Of a stretch of 31,408 nt of DNA, positions 15,757 through 22,919 are shown in pieces. A program made the translations under genes and the position numbers. The stretch is from an uncultured Sulfuricurvum sp. Lineage in GTDB: Bacteria; Campylobacterota; Campylobacteria; Campylobacterales; Sulfurimonadaceae. Location: positions 1 to 31,408 of the forward strand of contig NZ_CALDDG010000128.1 in assembly GCF_937936435.1 (NCBI RefSeq). The letters are read 5' to 3'. How positions within the stretch are numbered: the first letter of the stretch is position 1; the number at the start of each line of letters is the position of its first letter. Below the pieces are notes generated by a model. That model ran no database searches. It was not told the origin of the DNA and saw nothing but the letters and a program-made list of their open reading frames with translations.

Positions 15757-16198
15757 TGACGATTTAAATAAACGAGAACGAATAATTGAATTCATAAAAT
15801 CAGAGTATGAGTGCATTAATATAGTGCAAAAAAAATCTTACCAAAGTGCATTAAAAGAGATATTTAGTCAAGCGTATGATATGGTTTTACTTGATATGAC
15901 GATGCCAACTTTTGATATTGACATTGGTGAAGCTGGTGGAAGAATTAGAGTATTTGCAGGTAAAGAAGTTATGAGAAAAATGATAAGACGAAAGTACCTT
16001 TTCCCAGTAGTTATAATTACACAATTTGAACGATTTGGAGATGATAAAAATGAAATATTATTTGATGCATTGAAAGAAGAGTTATCCAGTTCTTATCCCG
16101 AAGTTTTTCGTGATATGATCTATTATAATGCAGCTTCTTCATCTTGGCACGATATATTATTAAACCATATTAAATTAATTAAAGAGAAAGTCGTATGA
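15737..16198 (+). CDS. dtcB: Detocs-like stand-alone receiver DtcB
   Basis: A 153-aa single receiver domain: acidic cluster Asp7-Asp8-Asp9 (ILIIDDDLNKR), phosphoacceptor Asp53 (DMVLLDMTMPTFD), and the switch Thr95 (VVIITQFERFG). An insertion after the phosphosite (about 60-75, DIDIGEAGGRIRVFAG) is unusual for CheY-like domains. There is no output domain. In Detocs, DtcB acts as a phosphate sink that prevents accidental activation of the toxic effector. I chose the ATG at 15737, which starts at the canonical first receiver strand and follows GAAGGG; the frame opens 60 bases earlier but that part reads as sensor-gene sequence. It overlaps dtcA by 20 bases and dtcC by four. Confidence 0.82.
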   Translation: MNILIIDDDLNKRERIIEFIKSEYECINIVQKKSYQSALKEIFSQAYDMVLLDMTMPTFDIDIGEAGGRIRVFAGKEVMRKMIRRKYLFPVVIITQFERFGDDKNEILFDALKEELSSSYPEVFRDMIYYNAASSSWHDILLNHIKLIKEKVV

Positions 16199-17421
16199 TA
16201 AATGTTTTATTTTTAGAGGATAGCAATGTAAAGGCGAATAACATTTTGAATGTTCTTTGGAAAAGCAACTTGTTGCCATCTGAGTCTATTCATTCCGTAT
16301 CTGATATCACGCAAGCAACGAAATGTTTACAATCTACGCAGTATGATGTTTTTATTATGGATATTGAATTACCACAGCGCTTTGGAGAAAATGCAAAGCC
16401 TGAAGCAGGATATGATCTTTTATATAGAATACAAAAAAAGCAAATGCGAATGAATCCTCCTAAGCATATTATTGCTATAACAGCATATAAAGAGGTATTT
16501 GAAGAGTATAAAAAACAATTTAAAGATGATGCTTTTTTTTTAATTTATTATGATGAATCAACCATTGATTGGCAAAATTCACTCATAAAAAAACTACAGT
16601 ACATTGTCAATGCTGAAAATAATCATAAAATACAAGTTGATTACGATTATGATATTGCAATTATTTGTGCTTTAAGTGATCCTGAGTTTACTTTTATTGA
16701 AGAATTACCAGTAAAGTGGGAAAAAATAACTGTTCCTAATATGACATTATCATTTTATAGTACAATCTTTCAGAAAGATGATAAGTTATTGCGTGTTATT
16801 GCTGCTACCACTAATACAATGGGCATGGTTCCAACTACAATGTTAGCAACACAGATGATAGAGCTATTTAGACCTAGATATATAACTATGACTGGTATTG
16901 CTGCAGGCATCGATAATGAAGAAATCAGTTTAGGTGATTTATTGATTATTGATATATCTTGGGATTCAGGCTCTGGAAAGATCAAAATCAATGAAGATGG
17001 TAGTTATCAATTTGATATAGATCCTAAACAAGAACGATTAGACAATGATTTGAATTATGCCTTACAGGATATGATAAAAGATGACCAATATTTATATGAC
17101 TTAAGCAAGTCTTGGAAAGGCGATAAACCTAATTCATTATTAAAAGCTCATATAGGTGCAGTTGCATCAGGAGCAGCAGTTATTGCAAATTCCGAAGTTG
17201 TTGATATTATCAAACAACAAAGTAGAAAATTGATCGGTATTGAAATGGAAGCTTATGGTGTCTTTTATGCAGCTAATCATGCAACGAATCCTAAACCTAA
17301 GCCTATCGTAATTAAATCAGTATGTGATTTTGCAAATGAACATAAAAACAACCAGTTTCAAAAATATGCAGCATATACAAGTGCCAATTTTTTATACGAA
17401 TTTAGTATGCGTTATTTGTAA
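16195..17421 (+). CDS. dtcC: Detocs-like effector DtcC: receiver plus nucleoside phosphorylase
   Basis: A 408-aa fusion. Residues 1 to about 135 are a receiver domain (Glu8/Asp9; phosphoacceptor Asp56 in YDVFIMDIELP; ITAY). Residues about 150-408 are a PNP/MTA-SAH-nucleosidase fold: YDIAIICAL, TMTGIAAGI (232-239), IGIEMEAYGVF with Glu350-Met351-Glu352, and the purine-site Asp378 in VIKSVCDFAN. In the Detocs effector this domain cuts the N-glycosidic bond of ATP and dATP once the receiver is phosphorylated, collapsing the cell's ATP pool and stopping phage growth. All key motifs are present, so it looks active. The start overlaps the dtcB stop (ATGA). Confidence 0.85.
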   Translation: MINVLFLEDSNVKANNILNVLWKSNLLPSESIHSVSDITQATKCLQSTQYDVFIMDIELPQRFGENAKPEAGYDLLYRIQKKQMRMNPPKHIIAITAYKEVFEEYKKQFKDDAFFLIYYDESTIDWQNSLIKKLQYIVNAENNHKIQVDYDYDIAIICALSDPEFTFIEELPVKWEKITVPNMTLSFYSTIFQKDDKLLRVIAATTNTMGMVPTTMLATQMIELFRPRYITMTGIAAGIDNEEISLGDLLIIDISWDSGSGKIKINEDGSYQFDIDPKQERLDNDLNYALQDMIKDDQYLYDLSKSWKGDKPNSLLKAHIGAVASGAAVIANSEVVDIIKQQSRKLIGIEMEAYGVFYAANHATNPKPKPIVIKSVCDFANEHKNNQFQKYAAYTSANFLYEFSMRYL

Positions 17422-17463
17422 AATAGAATATTTGTCAAAGGAATATATCGGAATAAGGCTGAG

Positions 17464-17482
17464 TATTCTTATATAAAGAATA
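17464..17482 (+). terminator. Weak hairpin after dtcC
   Basis: TATTCTT-ATATA-AAGAATA forms a 7-bp AT-rich stem 43 bases after the dtcC stop. There is no T-run, so termination is doubtful; it may only separate the operon from the HTH/Fic unit. Confidence 0.25.
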
Positions 17483-17503
17483 TCAGAAAGTTTTCCACTT
17501 GAC

Positions 17504-17562
17504 TTGACAAATAGTATCATTTGTGATACATTTAGTAAAATTAAAAGTATCAAATATGATAC
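17504..17562 (+). promoter_or_regulatory. Promoter and double operator of the HTH/Fic pair
   Basis: TTGACA (17504-17509) and TACATT (17527-17532) are 17 bases apart. Two palindromes with identical arms overlap or follow them: GTATCA-TTTG-TGATAC (17514-17529) and GTATCA-AATA-TGATAC (17547-17562). Their centres are 33 bases apart, three helical turns, on the same face of DNA. The first covers the spacer and -10, so binding would block RNA polymerase. The adjacent HTH protein is the obvious ligand. Confidence 0.75.
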
Positions 17563-17577
17563 TAAAAAGTAGATGCC

Positions 17578-17952
17578 ATGTTTAAATCATTGATCCTATC
17601 CGAACTCAAAAAACAAAAAGAGGCACTATCTATTCCTTATGAGGCTATCGCTTCACGCTCAGGATTGGGGATCGCTACTGTTAAGCGTGTGTTTTCTGGG
17701 CACGATATATCGCTCGATACTCTCGATAAAATCGCGGTGGCTTTAGGATGTGAGATTGCAATCAAGCCGAAGCAATCAGCAAAAGTACTCTATCAGGCGC
17801 AAATCGAAAAAAAAGCGTATGAGATCGTGAGTCGAGTGATACAGACTTCCGCTCTGGAAAATCAATTGCCGCGAAGCGAAGCACAAACGAAAATGCTCTC
17901 CCAAGCTAAAGCGATGATCTCTAAAATGCCAAAATCACAAGTTTGGGCATGA
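17578..17952 (+). CDS. Mobile mystery protein A-like HTH regulator/antitoxin
   Basis: A 124-aa DNA-binding protein. The HTH spans YEAIASRSGLGIATVKRVFSGHDISLDTLDKIAVALGCEI. The C-terminal half (AQIEKKAYEIVSRVIQTSALENQ, then a tail ending SQVWA) resembles the end of mobile mystery protein A (family around TIGR02612), while the N-terminal segment is shorter than usual for that family. It overlaps the Fic gene by four bases. Pairing with a Fic protein and autoregulatory double operators fit an antitoxin-like role, which is inferred. Its base composition is closer to the flanks than to the Detocs genes. Confidence 0.75.
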   Translation: MFKSLILSELKKQKEALSIPYEAIASRSGLGIATVKRVFSGHDISLDTLDKIAVALGCEIAIKPKQSAKVLYQAQIEKKAYEIVSRVIQTSALENQLPRSEAQTKMLSQAKAMISKMPKSQVWA

Positions 17953-18533
17953 TTACATTTGATAAAGAGGGCGAAACTCCCCTTGATGATATATCAGGAC
18001 TGAAACTCAAAAAGATTACTACTCGTGCCGAACTGGATGATGCCGAAGCGCAAAATATTCTCAAAGCGTATGTTAAATACACTCTTAACCCGTCGGCTCT
18101 CAAAAAAGTAACGTTTGATTTGAGCTTTTTTCGTAAACTTCATAAAGAGATGTTTGGTGATGTTTGGAGTTGGGCGGGAGAATTTCGTACTACTCAAACC
18201 TCTATCGGTGTTACAGCTAATATGATTCATCAACATTTATATCAGCTCCAAGACGATCTCAAATATTGGGAGAGCGAATGGGACTATCGTGATACGGCGG
18301 TACGTCTTCATCATACATTGGTAAAAATTCATCCCTTTCCAAACGGAAACGGTCGATGGGCGAGGTTTGCTACTGATCTTTGGCTTTTAAAGATGGGGTA
18401 TCAAGCTCTTTCATGGGGTGGGAACATTACCGAAATGAGTGATGCGCGATCCGCGTATATTACTTCATTAAAAGAAGCGGATCAAGGCAATTATGAACCG
18501 CTTAAAAGCTTTATGTTTGGCACTGAACATTAA
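17949..18533 (+). CDS. Fic-domain protein, mobile mystery protein B family
   Basis: A 194-aa Fic protein. The family outline is complete: TPLDDISGL, ITTRAELDDAEAQNI, LHKEMFGDVWSWAGEFR, IGVTANMIHQHL, and the Fic motif HPFPNGNGRWAR at residues 128-139, then EADQGNYEPLKSF. Fic enzymes transfer AMP or other nucleotide parts to protein hydroxyls, with His128 as catalytic base. Position 132 is Asn where the general Fic consensus has Asp/Glu (a Mg ligand); I recall this Asn as typical of the mobile mystery B group. The ATG at 17949 overlaps the HTH gene's stop; a TTG two codons upstream is unlikely. It is probably the toxin-like half of a pair, target unknown. Confidence 0.9.
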   Translation: MITFDKEGETPLDDISGLKLKKITTRAELDDAEAQNILKAYVKYTLNPSALKKVTFDLSFFRKLHKEMFGDVWSWAGEFRTTQTSIGVTANMIHQHLYQLQDDLKYWESEWDYRDTAVRLHHTLVKIHPFPNGNGRWARFATDLWLLKMGYQALSWGGNITEMSDARSAYITSLKEADQGNYEPLKSFMFGTEH

Positions 18534-18536
18534 GTG

Positions 18537-18700
18537 CGGAAAAACTATAATTCGATCACTATAGATTTTTAGTTATATCGAGAAAATTGAAAAAAATCGA
18601 TATACTATGTTCATCTAGGATTGAAACTAATGTACTTAATAATGTACTTATTTAATTAGTATGTCTTATTAAGCACTTAAAATGTGGTATGTTTGATAGA
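18537..18700. other. Gene-free right end of the island
   Basis: AT-rich region between the Fic stop and attR. Besides the arm-type motif pair it contains the inverted repeat ATATCGA/TCGATAT (18575-18603), placed where host bending factors or excisionase could bind. No coding frame is supported. Confidence 0.5.
18629..18649 (+). repeat. Integrase arm-type sites (right end)
   Basis: AATGTACTT occurs twice, at 18629-18637 and 18641-18649, with a three-base gap. The motif, orientation and 12-base period are the same as at 6830-6850. The distance to attR is 52 bases. Confidence 0.65.
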
Positions 18701-18714
18701 GGACGCCTCCACCA
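18701..18714 (+). repeat. Attachment site attR
   Basis: An exact copy of the last 14 bases of ssrA, GGACGCCTCCACCA, marking the right border of the island. The flanking bases differ from attL. Confidence 0.9.
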
Positions 18715-18942
18715 CCATCTTCTTTAAACTATTAAATAATTAAAAAAAAGTAAAGCTGTTTTTTAATATGTAATTTCTACAATCCTTTATATACTGAATT
18801 TTCCGATCACATGAATGATGTTTAGACCATTTTGTTTACCATTATCGAGTAAAGTGTGAGTGGAAGAGAGAAGTTTCATCGAATAGTAACCGTGTGCGTA
18901 CAAATACTCTTTGGGGTATTCATGATATAGAAGCAGGACGCT

Positions 18943-19650
18943 ATGCAAACATTCACCGAAGAAGAACTCCAAAAATACAACGGGCAAAACGGCATGCCCG
19001 CATATGTTGCTTTTAAAGGAAACGTATACGATCTCAGTGAGTCTCCGCTGTGGAAAAATGGGGTTCACTTCAAAAAACATTTTGCAGGAAACGATCTCAC
19101 CGCGATGATTGCAAATGCACCTCACAGCGAAGAAGTATTCGCCAATTTTTCTCCGATTGCCTTGTATATTTCTTCTCCTTCCGCAGATACGAACAAAATA
19201 GCTGATCCGAAAGAAAAATACCGAGTGTGGTATGCAAAATATCACCCCCATCCGCTAACAGTACATTTTCCGATAGCGCTCCATTATTTCAGCGGATTTG
19301 CAGATGTCTTATTTTTGGCGAATCCTTCGGTTGGCTATGAAACGGCTGTTTTTTTATCGTTTTTTGCGGCAACGGTAATGGGATTTTTTACATTGATTGC
19401 CGGAGTCTTCAGCTGGTGGGTCAATTATGATTGTATAACGTCGAAGCCTTTTATGATCAAGCTCACTGGTGCCTTGTTTACGCTAGTGATAGGGCTTGTC
19501 CCACTCATTCAGAAATTCCTTGCTCCGGATGTCCCTTTTAGTCACGGATTGGATGGAATCATTTATCATAGCGTTATTTTTATGACTGTCATGTCGGTGT
19601 CGATTGTGGGCTATTACGGCGGAAAAATCACGTGGGGGGCGAAGTCATGA
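18943..19650 (+). CDS. Cytochrome b5-like heme domain fused to DUF2231 membrane domain
   Basis: A 235-aa protein. Residues 1-80 match the cytochrome b5-like heme/steroid-binding domain (FTEEELQKYNGQNGMPAYVAFKGNVYDLSES, GVHFKKHFAGNDLT). Residues about 100-235 carry about four membrane helices of the DUF2231 type, beginning HPHPLTVHFPIALHYFSG, with histidines that could bind heme. It looks like a membrane electron-transfer protein. AGGA precedes the ATG, and the stop overlaps the korA start, so it is coupled to the oxidoreductase and may pass electrons between quinone and the soluble enzyme (inference). Confidence 0.82.
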   Translation: MQTFTEEELQKYNGQNGMPAYVAFKGNVYDLSESPLWKNGVHFKKHFAGNDLTAMIANAPHSEEVFANFSPIALYISSPSADTNKIADPKEKYRVWYAKYHPHPLTVHFPIALHYFSGFADVLFLANPSVGYETAVFLSFFAATVMGFFTLIAGVFSWWVNYDCITSKPFMIKLTGALFTLVIGLVPLIQKFLAPDVPFSHGLDGIIYHSVIFMTVMSVSIVGYYGGKITWGAKS

Positions 19651-21326
19651 GAGATTCGGTTTCGATATTGATCGGGGGAAAAGCGGGGCAGGGGATTGCG
19701 AGTATCGAGACCCTGCTTACCAAAGGGTTCAAGAGAGCGGGATTTTATACCTTTTCGACCAAAGAGTTTATGTCCAGAATCCGAGGCGGAAGCAATACGA
19801 CGCTGATACGTATCTCAAAGCGTCCTATCAATGCCCCTGTGTTCAGTGTAGATATTTTTGTCCCGTTGGATACGGATGCCTATTATCATGCGCAAGAGCG
19901 GCTAACCAAAGAAACGTTTTTGATTGCTAAAAAAGGGGAATTTGAGAGCGATTGCACACTCTATGATCATGATTTGGCAGCTTTGGCAAAAAGTATCGGC
20001 AGTCCGATCGTATCCAATACGATAGCTGCTGCGCTGATTTTCGGACTGCTCGGGTGCGATGTCAATATTTTGAGAGAGATTGTGGCGGAGTTGTATAGTA
20101 ATGAGCTGCTTGACGTGAATCTCAAAGCGTTAGAAATCGGTGCCAAACTGGGAGAGGATAACGGAAACTGCCTCTACTGTATCGAACCGAACTCCTCAAC
20201 ACAGCAAACAAACGACCTCTTTTTAAGCGGTACGGAAGGGGTCGGATTCGGAGCCATTGCAGGAGGATGCAATTTCATTAGCAGCTATCCGATGAGCCCT
20301 TCGACCGGGGTATTGACCTTTTTGGCGAAGCAGAGTAGAACGTTCGGTATCTGTGTCGAACAGGCAGAAGATGAGATCGCGGCATTTCAAATGGGATTGG
20401 GTGTTTGGTACAGCGGCGGACGGGCAATCACGACGACAAGCGGCGGCGGATTTGCCCTGATGGGAGAGGGACTCAGTCTCAGCGGAATAACCGAAACCCC
20501 TATGGTCGTCTATTTGGCTCAGCGCCCCGGACCCGCAACCGGACTTCCGACACGAACGGAACAAGGCGATTTAGAACTCTCTATTTACAGCGGACATGGG
20601 GAGTTTCCTCGGATCATACTGGCTCCCGGTGATCCGAAAGAGTGTTTTGATCTTGCACGTATGGCATTCGATCTCGCCGACCATTATCAAATTCCGGTGA
20701 TACTCTTGAGCGATCAGTATTTGGCGGATAGTTATTTTCATGTTGAGCAGTTCGAAATCAATTCGAAGCAGTCTGTGCATCACATCATCAAAACCGAGGC
20801 GGACTATAAACGCTATCATTTAAACGAGAGTGGGATTAGCCCGCGCGGTATTCCGGGATACGGTGAGGGGTTGGTACTGGTTGATTCGGATGAACATACC
20901 GAGGAAGGGTTGATTACCGAGAGTATGAATGTCCGCAACGAGCAAAACGGCAAACGGCTTGGAAAGACGGCATTGATCACTAATGAAGCGATTGTCCCCG
21001 AAGCTGACGGTGCGGGAGAAATTATCGTCCTCGGATGGGGGAGTACGAAACACATTATCAAAGAGGCCGTTGAGAGAGTTGGCGATGAGAGAGTATCGGT
21101 AATCCATTTCTCTTGGGTTTATCCGCTGAGCGAATTGCAGCTATTACCGCTTCAAAAAGCCAAACGTCTTGTCGTTGTCGAAAACAACGCCACGGGACAG
21201 TTTGCAAAACTTTTACGATTGCACGGTATTAGAGTGGATGATCAGATTCTAAAATCCGACGGCTTGAGTTTTTTTGTCGATGAACTTTCCGAAAAACTAG
21301 TATCCGCATTAAAGGAGATACGATGA
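19647..21326 (+). CDS. korA: 2-oxoacid:acceptor oxidoreductase, gamma-alpha fusion (KorA-type)
   Basis: The 559-aa subunit has an N-terminal gamma domain (ILIGGKAGQGIASIETLL, MSRIRGGSNTTLIRIS; about 1-190) and an alpha/TPP-pyrimidine domain (GTEGVGFGAIAGGCNFISSYP through TTTSGGGFALMGEGL and RPGPATGLPTRTEQGD; about 195-400), then a C-terminal transketolase-C-like region. With KorB it forms a two-subunit CoA-dependent 2-oxoacid oxidoreductase, most likely for 2-oxoglutarate, reversible in the reductive TCA cycle. I chose the ATG at 19647, overlapping the previous stop; an in-frame GTG lies 15 bases earlier. Substrate specificity is inferred from family, not proven. Confidence 0.9.
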   Translation: MRDSVSILIGGKAGQGIASIETLLTKGFKRAGFYTFSTKEFMSRIRGGSNTTLIRISKRPINAPVFSVDIFVPLDTDAYYHAQERLTKETFLIAKKGEFESDCTLYDHDLAALAKSIGSPIVSNTIAAALIFGLLGCDVNILREIVAELYSNELLDVNLKALEIGAKLGEDNGNCLYCIEPNSSTQQTNDLFLSGTEGVGFGAIAGGCNFISSYPMSPSTGVLTFLAKQSRTFGICVEQAEDEIAAFQMGLGVWYSGGRAITTTSGGGFALMGEGLSLSGITETPMVVYLAQRPGPATGLPTRTEQGDLELSIYSGHGEFPRIILAPGDPKECFDLARMAFDLADHYQIPVILLSDQYLADSYFHVEQFEINSKQSVHHIIKTEADYKRYHLNESGISPRGIPGYGEGLVLVDSDEHTEEGLITESMNVRNEQNGKRLGKTALITNEAIVPEADGAGEIIVLGWGSTKHIIKEAVERVGDERVSVIHFSWVYPLSELQLLPLQKAKRLVVVENNATGQFAKLLRLHGIRVDDQILKSDGLSFFVDELSEKLVSALKEIR

Positions 21327-22183
21327 GTACACGCTTTGATCGAATTGTAGAAGACAATGCATGGTGTCCGGGGTGCGGGAATTTTTCGATACTGGCTCAT
21401 CTAAAAGAGGCGCTGGATGAGATGGGGCTTGACCCGCTTAAAACGGTAGTGGTTTCGGGGATAGGGCAGGCGGCAAAGACACCGCAATACATGTCGGTAC
21501 ATATGTTCAACGGACTGCACGGCAGAGCGCTCCCCGTTGCGCAAGGGGTGAAAGTAGCCAATCCCTCTTTGAGCGTCATCGCCGAGGGGGGAGATGGGGA
21601 TATGTACGGGGAGGGAGGAAACCACTTTATGACTGCCATCCGCCGAAACGCCGCTATAATCAATATCGTCCATAACAATATGGTCTACGGTCTCACCAAA
21701 GGGCAGGCTTCTCCGACATCCCAGCGGGGGTTTAAAACTTCCGTGCAGACCGAGGGGGTACATGTAGAGCCGTTTAATCCGACAGCCACGGCGATATCGC
21801 TCGATGCATCGCTTGTGATCCGTACGTTTTCGGGGAATAAAGAACATTGCAAAAAAATGCTCAAAATCGCGATGGAGCACAAAGGGTATGTGCTGATCGA
21901 TATTTTCCAGCCGTGTGTGACGTTCAATAAAACCAATACCTTTAAGTGGTTCAAAGATAACGTGTATGAGCTGCCGGAGAACTATGACCCGACAGATAAA
22001 GTAAAAGCGTTTGAAAAAGCGTTGGAGTCTCATCCGTTTCCGATTGGCGTACTTTACAAAAGTCCTCCCAAAATGACGTTGGAAGATAGTTTAAGGGATG
22101 AGAGTCAGCTGAATGAGAACCCGTTGTATACTCATAAGGTTGATTTTCATGCGCTTCGTGCTGAAATGAATAAATATATTTAA
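21323..22183 (+). CDS. korB: 2-oxoacid:acceptor oxidoreductase, beta subunit (KorB-type)
   Basis: The 286-aa TPP-binding subunit. WCPGCGN (Cys15, Cys18) begins the family signature. The TPP/Mg motif is GDGDMYGEGGNHF (90-102) with NNMVYGLTKGQASPTS; IFQPCVTFN carries a cysteine often used for the Fe-S cluster. It overlaps korA by four bases. No delta (ferredoxin) subunit is encoded nearby, as expected for the two-subunit type, so electrons must go to a separate carrier such as ferredoxin or the rubredoxin encoded next. Confidence 0.93.
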   Translation: MSTRFDRIVEDNAWCPGCGNFSILAHLKEALDEMGLDPLKTVVVSGIGQAAKTPQYMSVHMFNGLHGRALPVAQGVKVANPSLSVIAEGGDGDMYGEGGNHFMTAIRRNAAIINIVHNNMVYGLTKGQASPTSQRGFKTSVQTEGVHVEPFNPTATAISLDASLVIRTFSGNKEHCKKMLKIAMEHKGYVLIDIFQPCVTFNKTNTFKWFKDNVYELPENYDPTDKVKAFEKALESHPFPIGVLYKSPPKMTLEDSLRDESQLNENPLYTHKVDFHALRAEMNKYI

Positions 22184-22194
22184 AGGAAAAAGAG

Positions 22195-22359
22195 ATGCAA
22201 AAATATGAGTGTGATGTTTGTGGATATATCTATGACCCGGCGATCGGTGATCTTGAGAATGGTATTGAGCCTGGTATTCCTTTTGAGGAGTTGCCGGAAG
22301 ATTGGGTATGCCCTGAATGCGGTGTCGGGAAAGAGAAATTTAGCGAGTTGTCAGAATGA
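22195..22359 (+). CDS. Rubredoxin
   Basis: A 54-aa rubredoxin: MQKYECDVCGYIYDPAIGD starts the first knuckle (Cys6, Cys9) and DWVCPECGVGK is the second (Cys39, Cys42). The four cysteines bind one iron for one-electron transfer. The sequence between them (GIEPGIPFEELPEDW) is standard, and the length is that of classical rubredoxins. AAGGA precedes the ATG, and the gene starts 11 bases after korB, so it belongs to the same operon. Confidence 0.95.
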   Translation: MQKYECDVCGYIYDPAIGDLENGIEPGIPFEELPEDWVCPECGVGKEKFSELSE

Positions 22360-22405
22360 ATTCGTAAAAAAACGTTTAAAAAACAAATACAAACTTAAAT
22401 AGGTA

Positions 22406-22426
22406 TATATAAATATAATTTATATA
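22406..22426. repeat. AT-rich palindrome after the kor operon
   Basis: TATATAAAT-ATA-ATTTATATA is a perfect 9-bp inverted repeat in the spacer between rubredoxin and the next gene. There is no GC stem, so it is not a good terminator. It could be a regulator site or chance in AT-rich DNA. Confidence 0.35.
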
Positions 22427-22502
22427 GTTAAATATTGTATCAGTGTTGTTGTTATAGTATGGTAACCTTATTACGCGACAATATGTCGGCAAGGGGGATA
22501 CG

Positions 22503-22736
22503 ATGATATACAGTGCAGTAGAAGGGTTTCATGAAACTTTTTCAGATTGGCTGATCAACAGAACTACCGAACAGGCAGTAATGACATATCGTGCCAAGAT
22601 GACAATGTTTGAAATGGCGAAGTGTCTCGAAATGAGTATTTTAAAAAGTCTGCCGCTTGAAGATGTCCTCATAAAAATGGCTGAATTCAAGCAAACCAGT
22701 GCCCACCGTTTGTACAAACGGGAATTTTCTCTTTAA
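22503..22736 (+). CDS. Small protein of unknown function
   Basis: A 77-aa soluble, probably all-helical protein beginning MIYSAVEGFHETFSDWL and ending HRLYKREFSL. AGGGGGA stands just before the ATG, supporting translation. No family is recognised. It stands alone between the kor operon and the ParA cassette and is followed by a terminator-like hairpin. Its last codons lie in a perfect 16-bp palindrome (22706-22721). Confidence 0.6.
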   Translation: MIYSAVEGFHETFSDWLINRTTEQAVMTYRAKMTMFEMAKCLEMSILKSLPLEDVLIKMAEFKQTSAHRLYKREFSL

Positions 22737-22746
22737 TATCTCCTCC

Positions 22747-22772
22747 TTTCGTTCTGTATGCACGGAACGAAA
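22747..22772 (+). terminator. Intrinsic terminator-like hairpin
   Basis: TTTCGTTC and GAACGAAA form an 8-bp stem around a ten-base loop, followed by the pyrimidine tract TCCCTTTTCTTCCC. It lies ten bases after the stop of the 77-aa gene. Confidence 0.55.
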
Positions 22773-22839
22773 TCCCTTTTCTTCCCAACTCCAGCATGAA
22801 AATCGACGAAAGACATAAAAGAATCATTTGTATAGTTAT

Positions 22840-22898
22840 ATACTGTAAAAAACTTGACTTAACTTATTTATATTATGTAAAATACTGTAAATAACAGT
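22840..22898 (+). promoter_or_regulatory. Promoter and operator/centromere-like repeats before parA-like gene
   Basis: ATACTGTAAA occurs at 22840-22849 and 22882-22891. The second copy is part of the inverted repeat ACTGT-AAATA-ACAGT (22884-22898). TTGACT (22854-22859) and TAAAAT (22878-22883) make an 18-base-spaced promoter within the repeats. ParA cassettes with ribbon-helix-helix partners usually carry such repeats as combined operator and partition site. Confidence 0.5.
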
Positions 22899-22919
22899 TT
22901 AATATAAATAGGAAAATAT

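Larger units (their letters stand above)
6706..18714. mobile_element. 12.0-kb genomic island integrated in ssrA
   Basis: The island is bounded by the 14-bp direct repeats and has an integrase next to the left end. It holds integrase, AlpA-like regulator, replication-like gene with internal repeats, TraK-like and EexN-like genes, XRE regulator, DUF4365-like nuclease, a Detocs-like defence operon and a mobile-mystery HTH/Fic pair. Base composition is mosaic: 11.3-17.4 kb is strikingly AT-rich, while the Fic module resembles the flanks. No capsid, terminase, relaxase or type IV secretion genes are present. It could be a phage-satellite-like element that depends on a helper, or a mobilizable element that depends on a conjugative plasmid. 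Confidence 0.9.

Noticed and set aside
16195..17421. Effector as a housekeeping MTA/SAH nucleosidase
   Set aside because: The N-terminal receiver domain and the overlap with receiver and sensor genes point to a signalling effector instead.
18787..19251. 154-codon minus-strand frame before and within the cytochrome b5 gene
   Set aside because: Most of it is antisense to a well-supported gene. Its last ~50 codons lie in the spacer and look somewhat protein-like, but have no start with a ribosome site.
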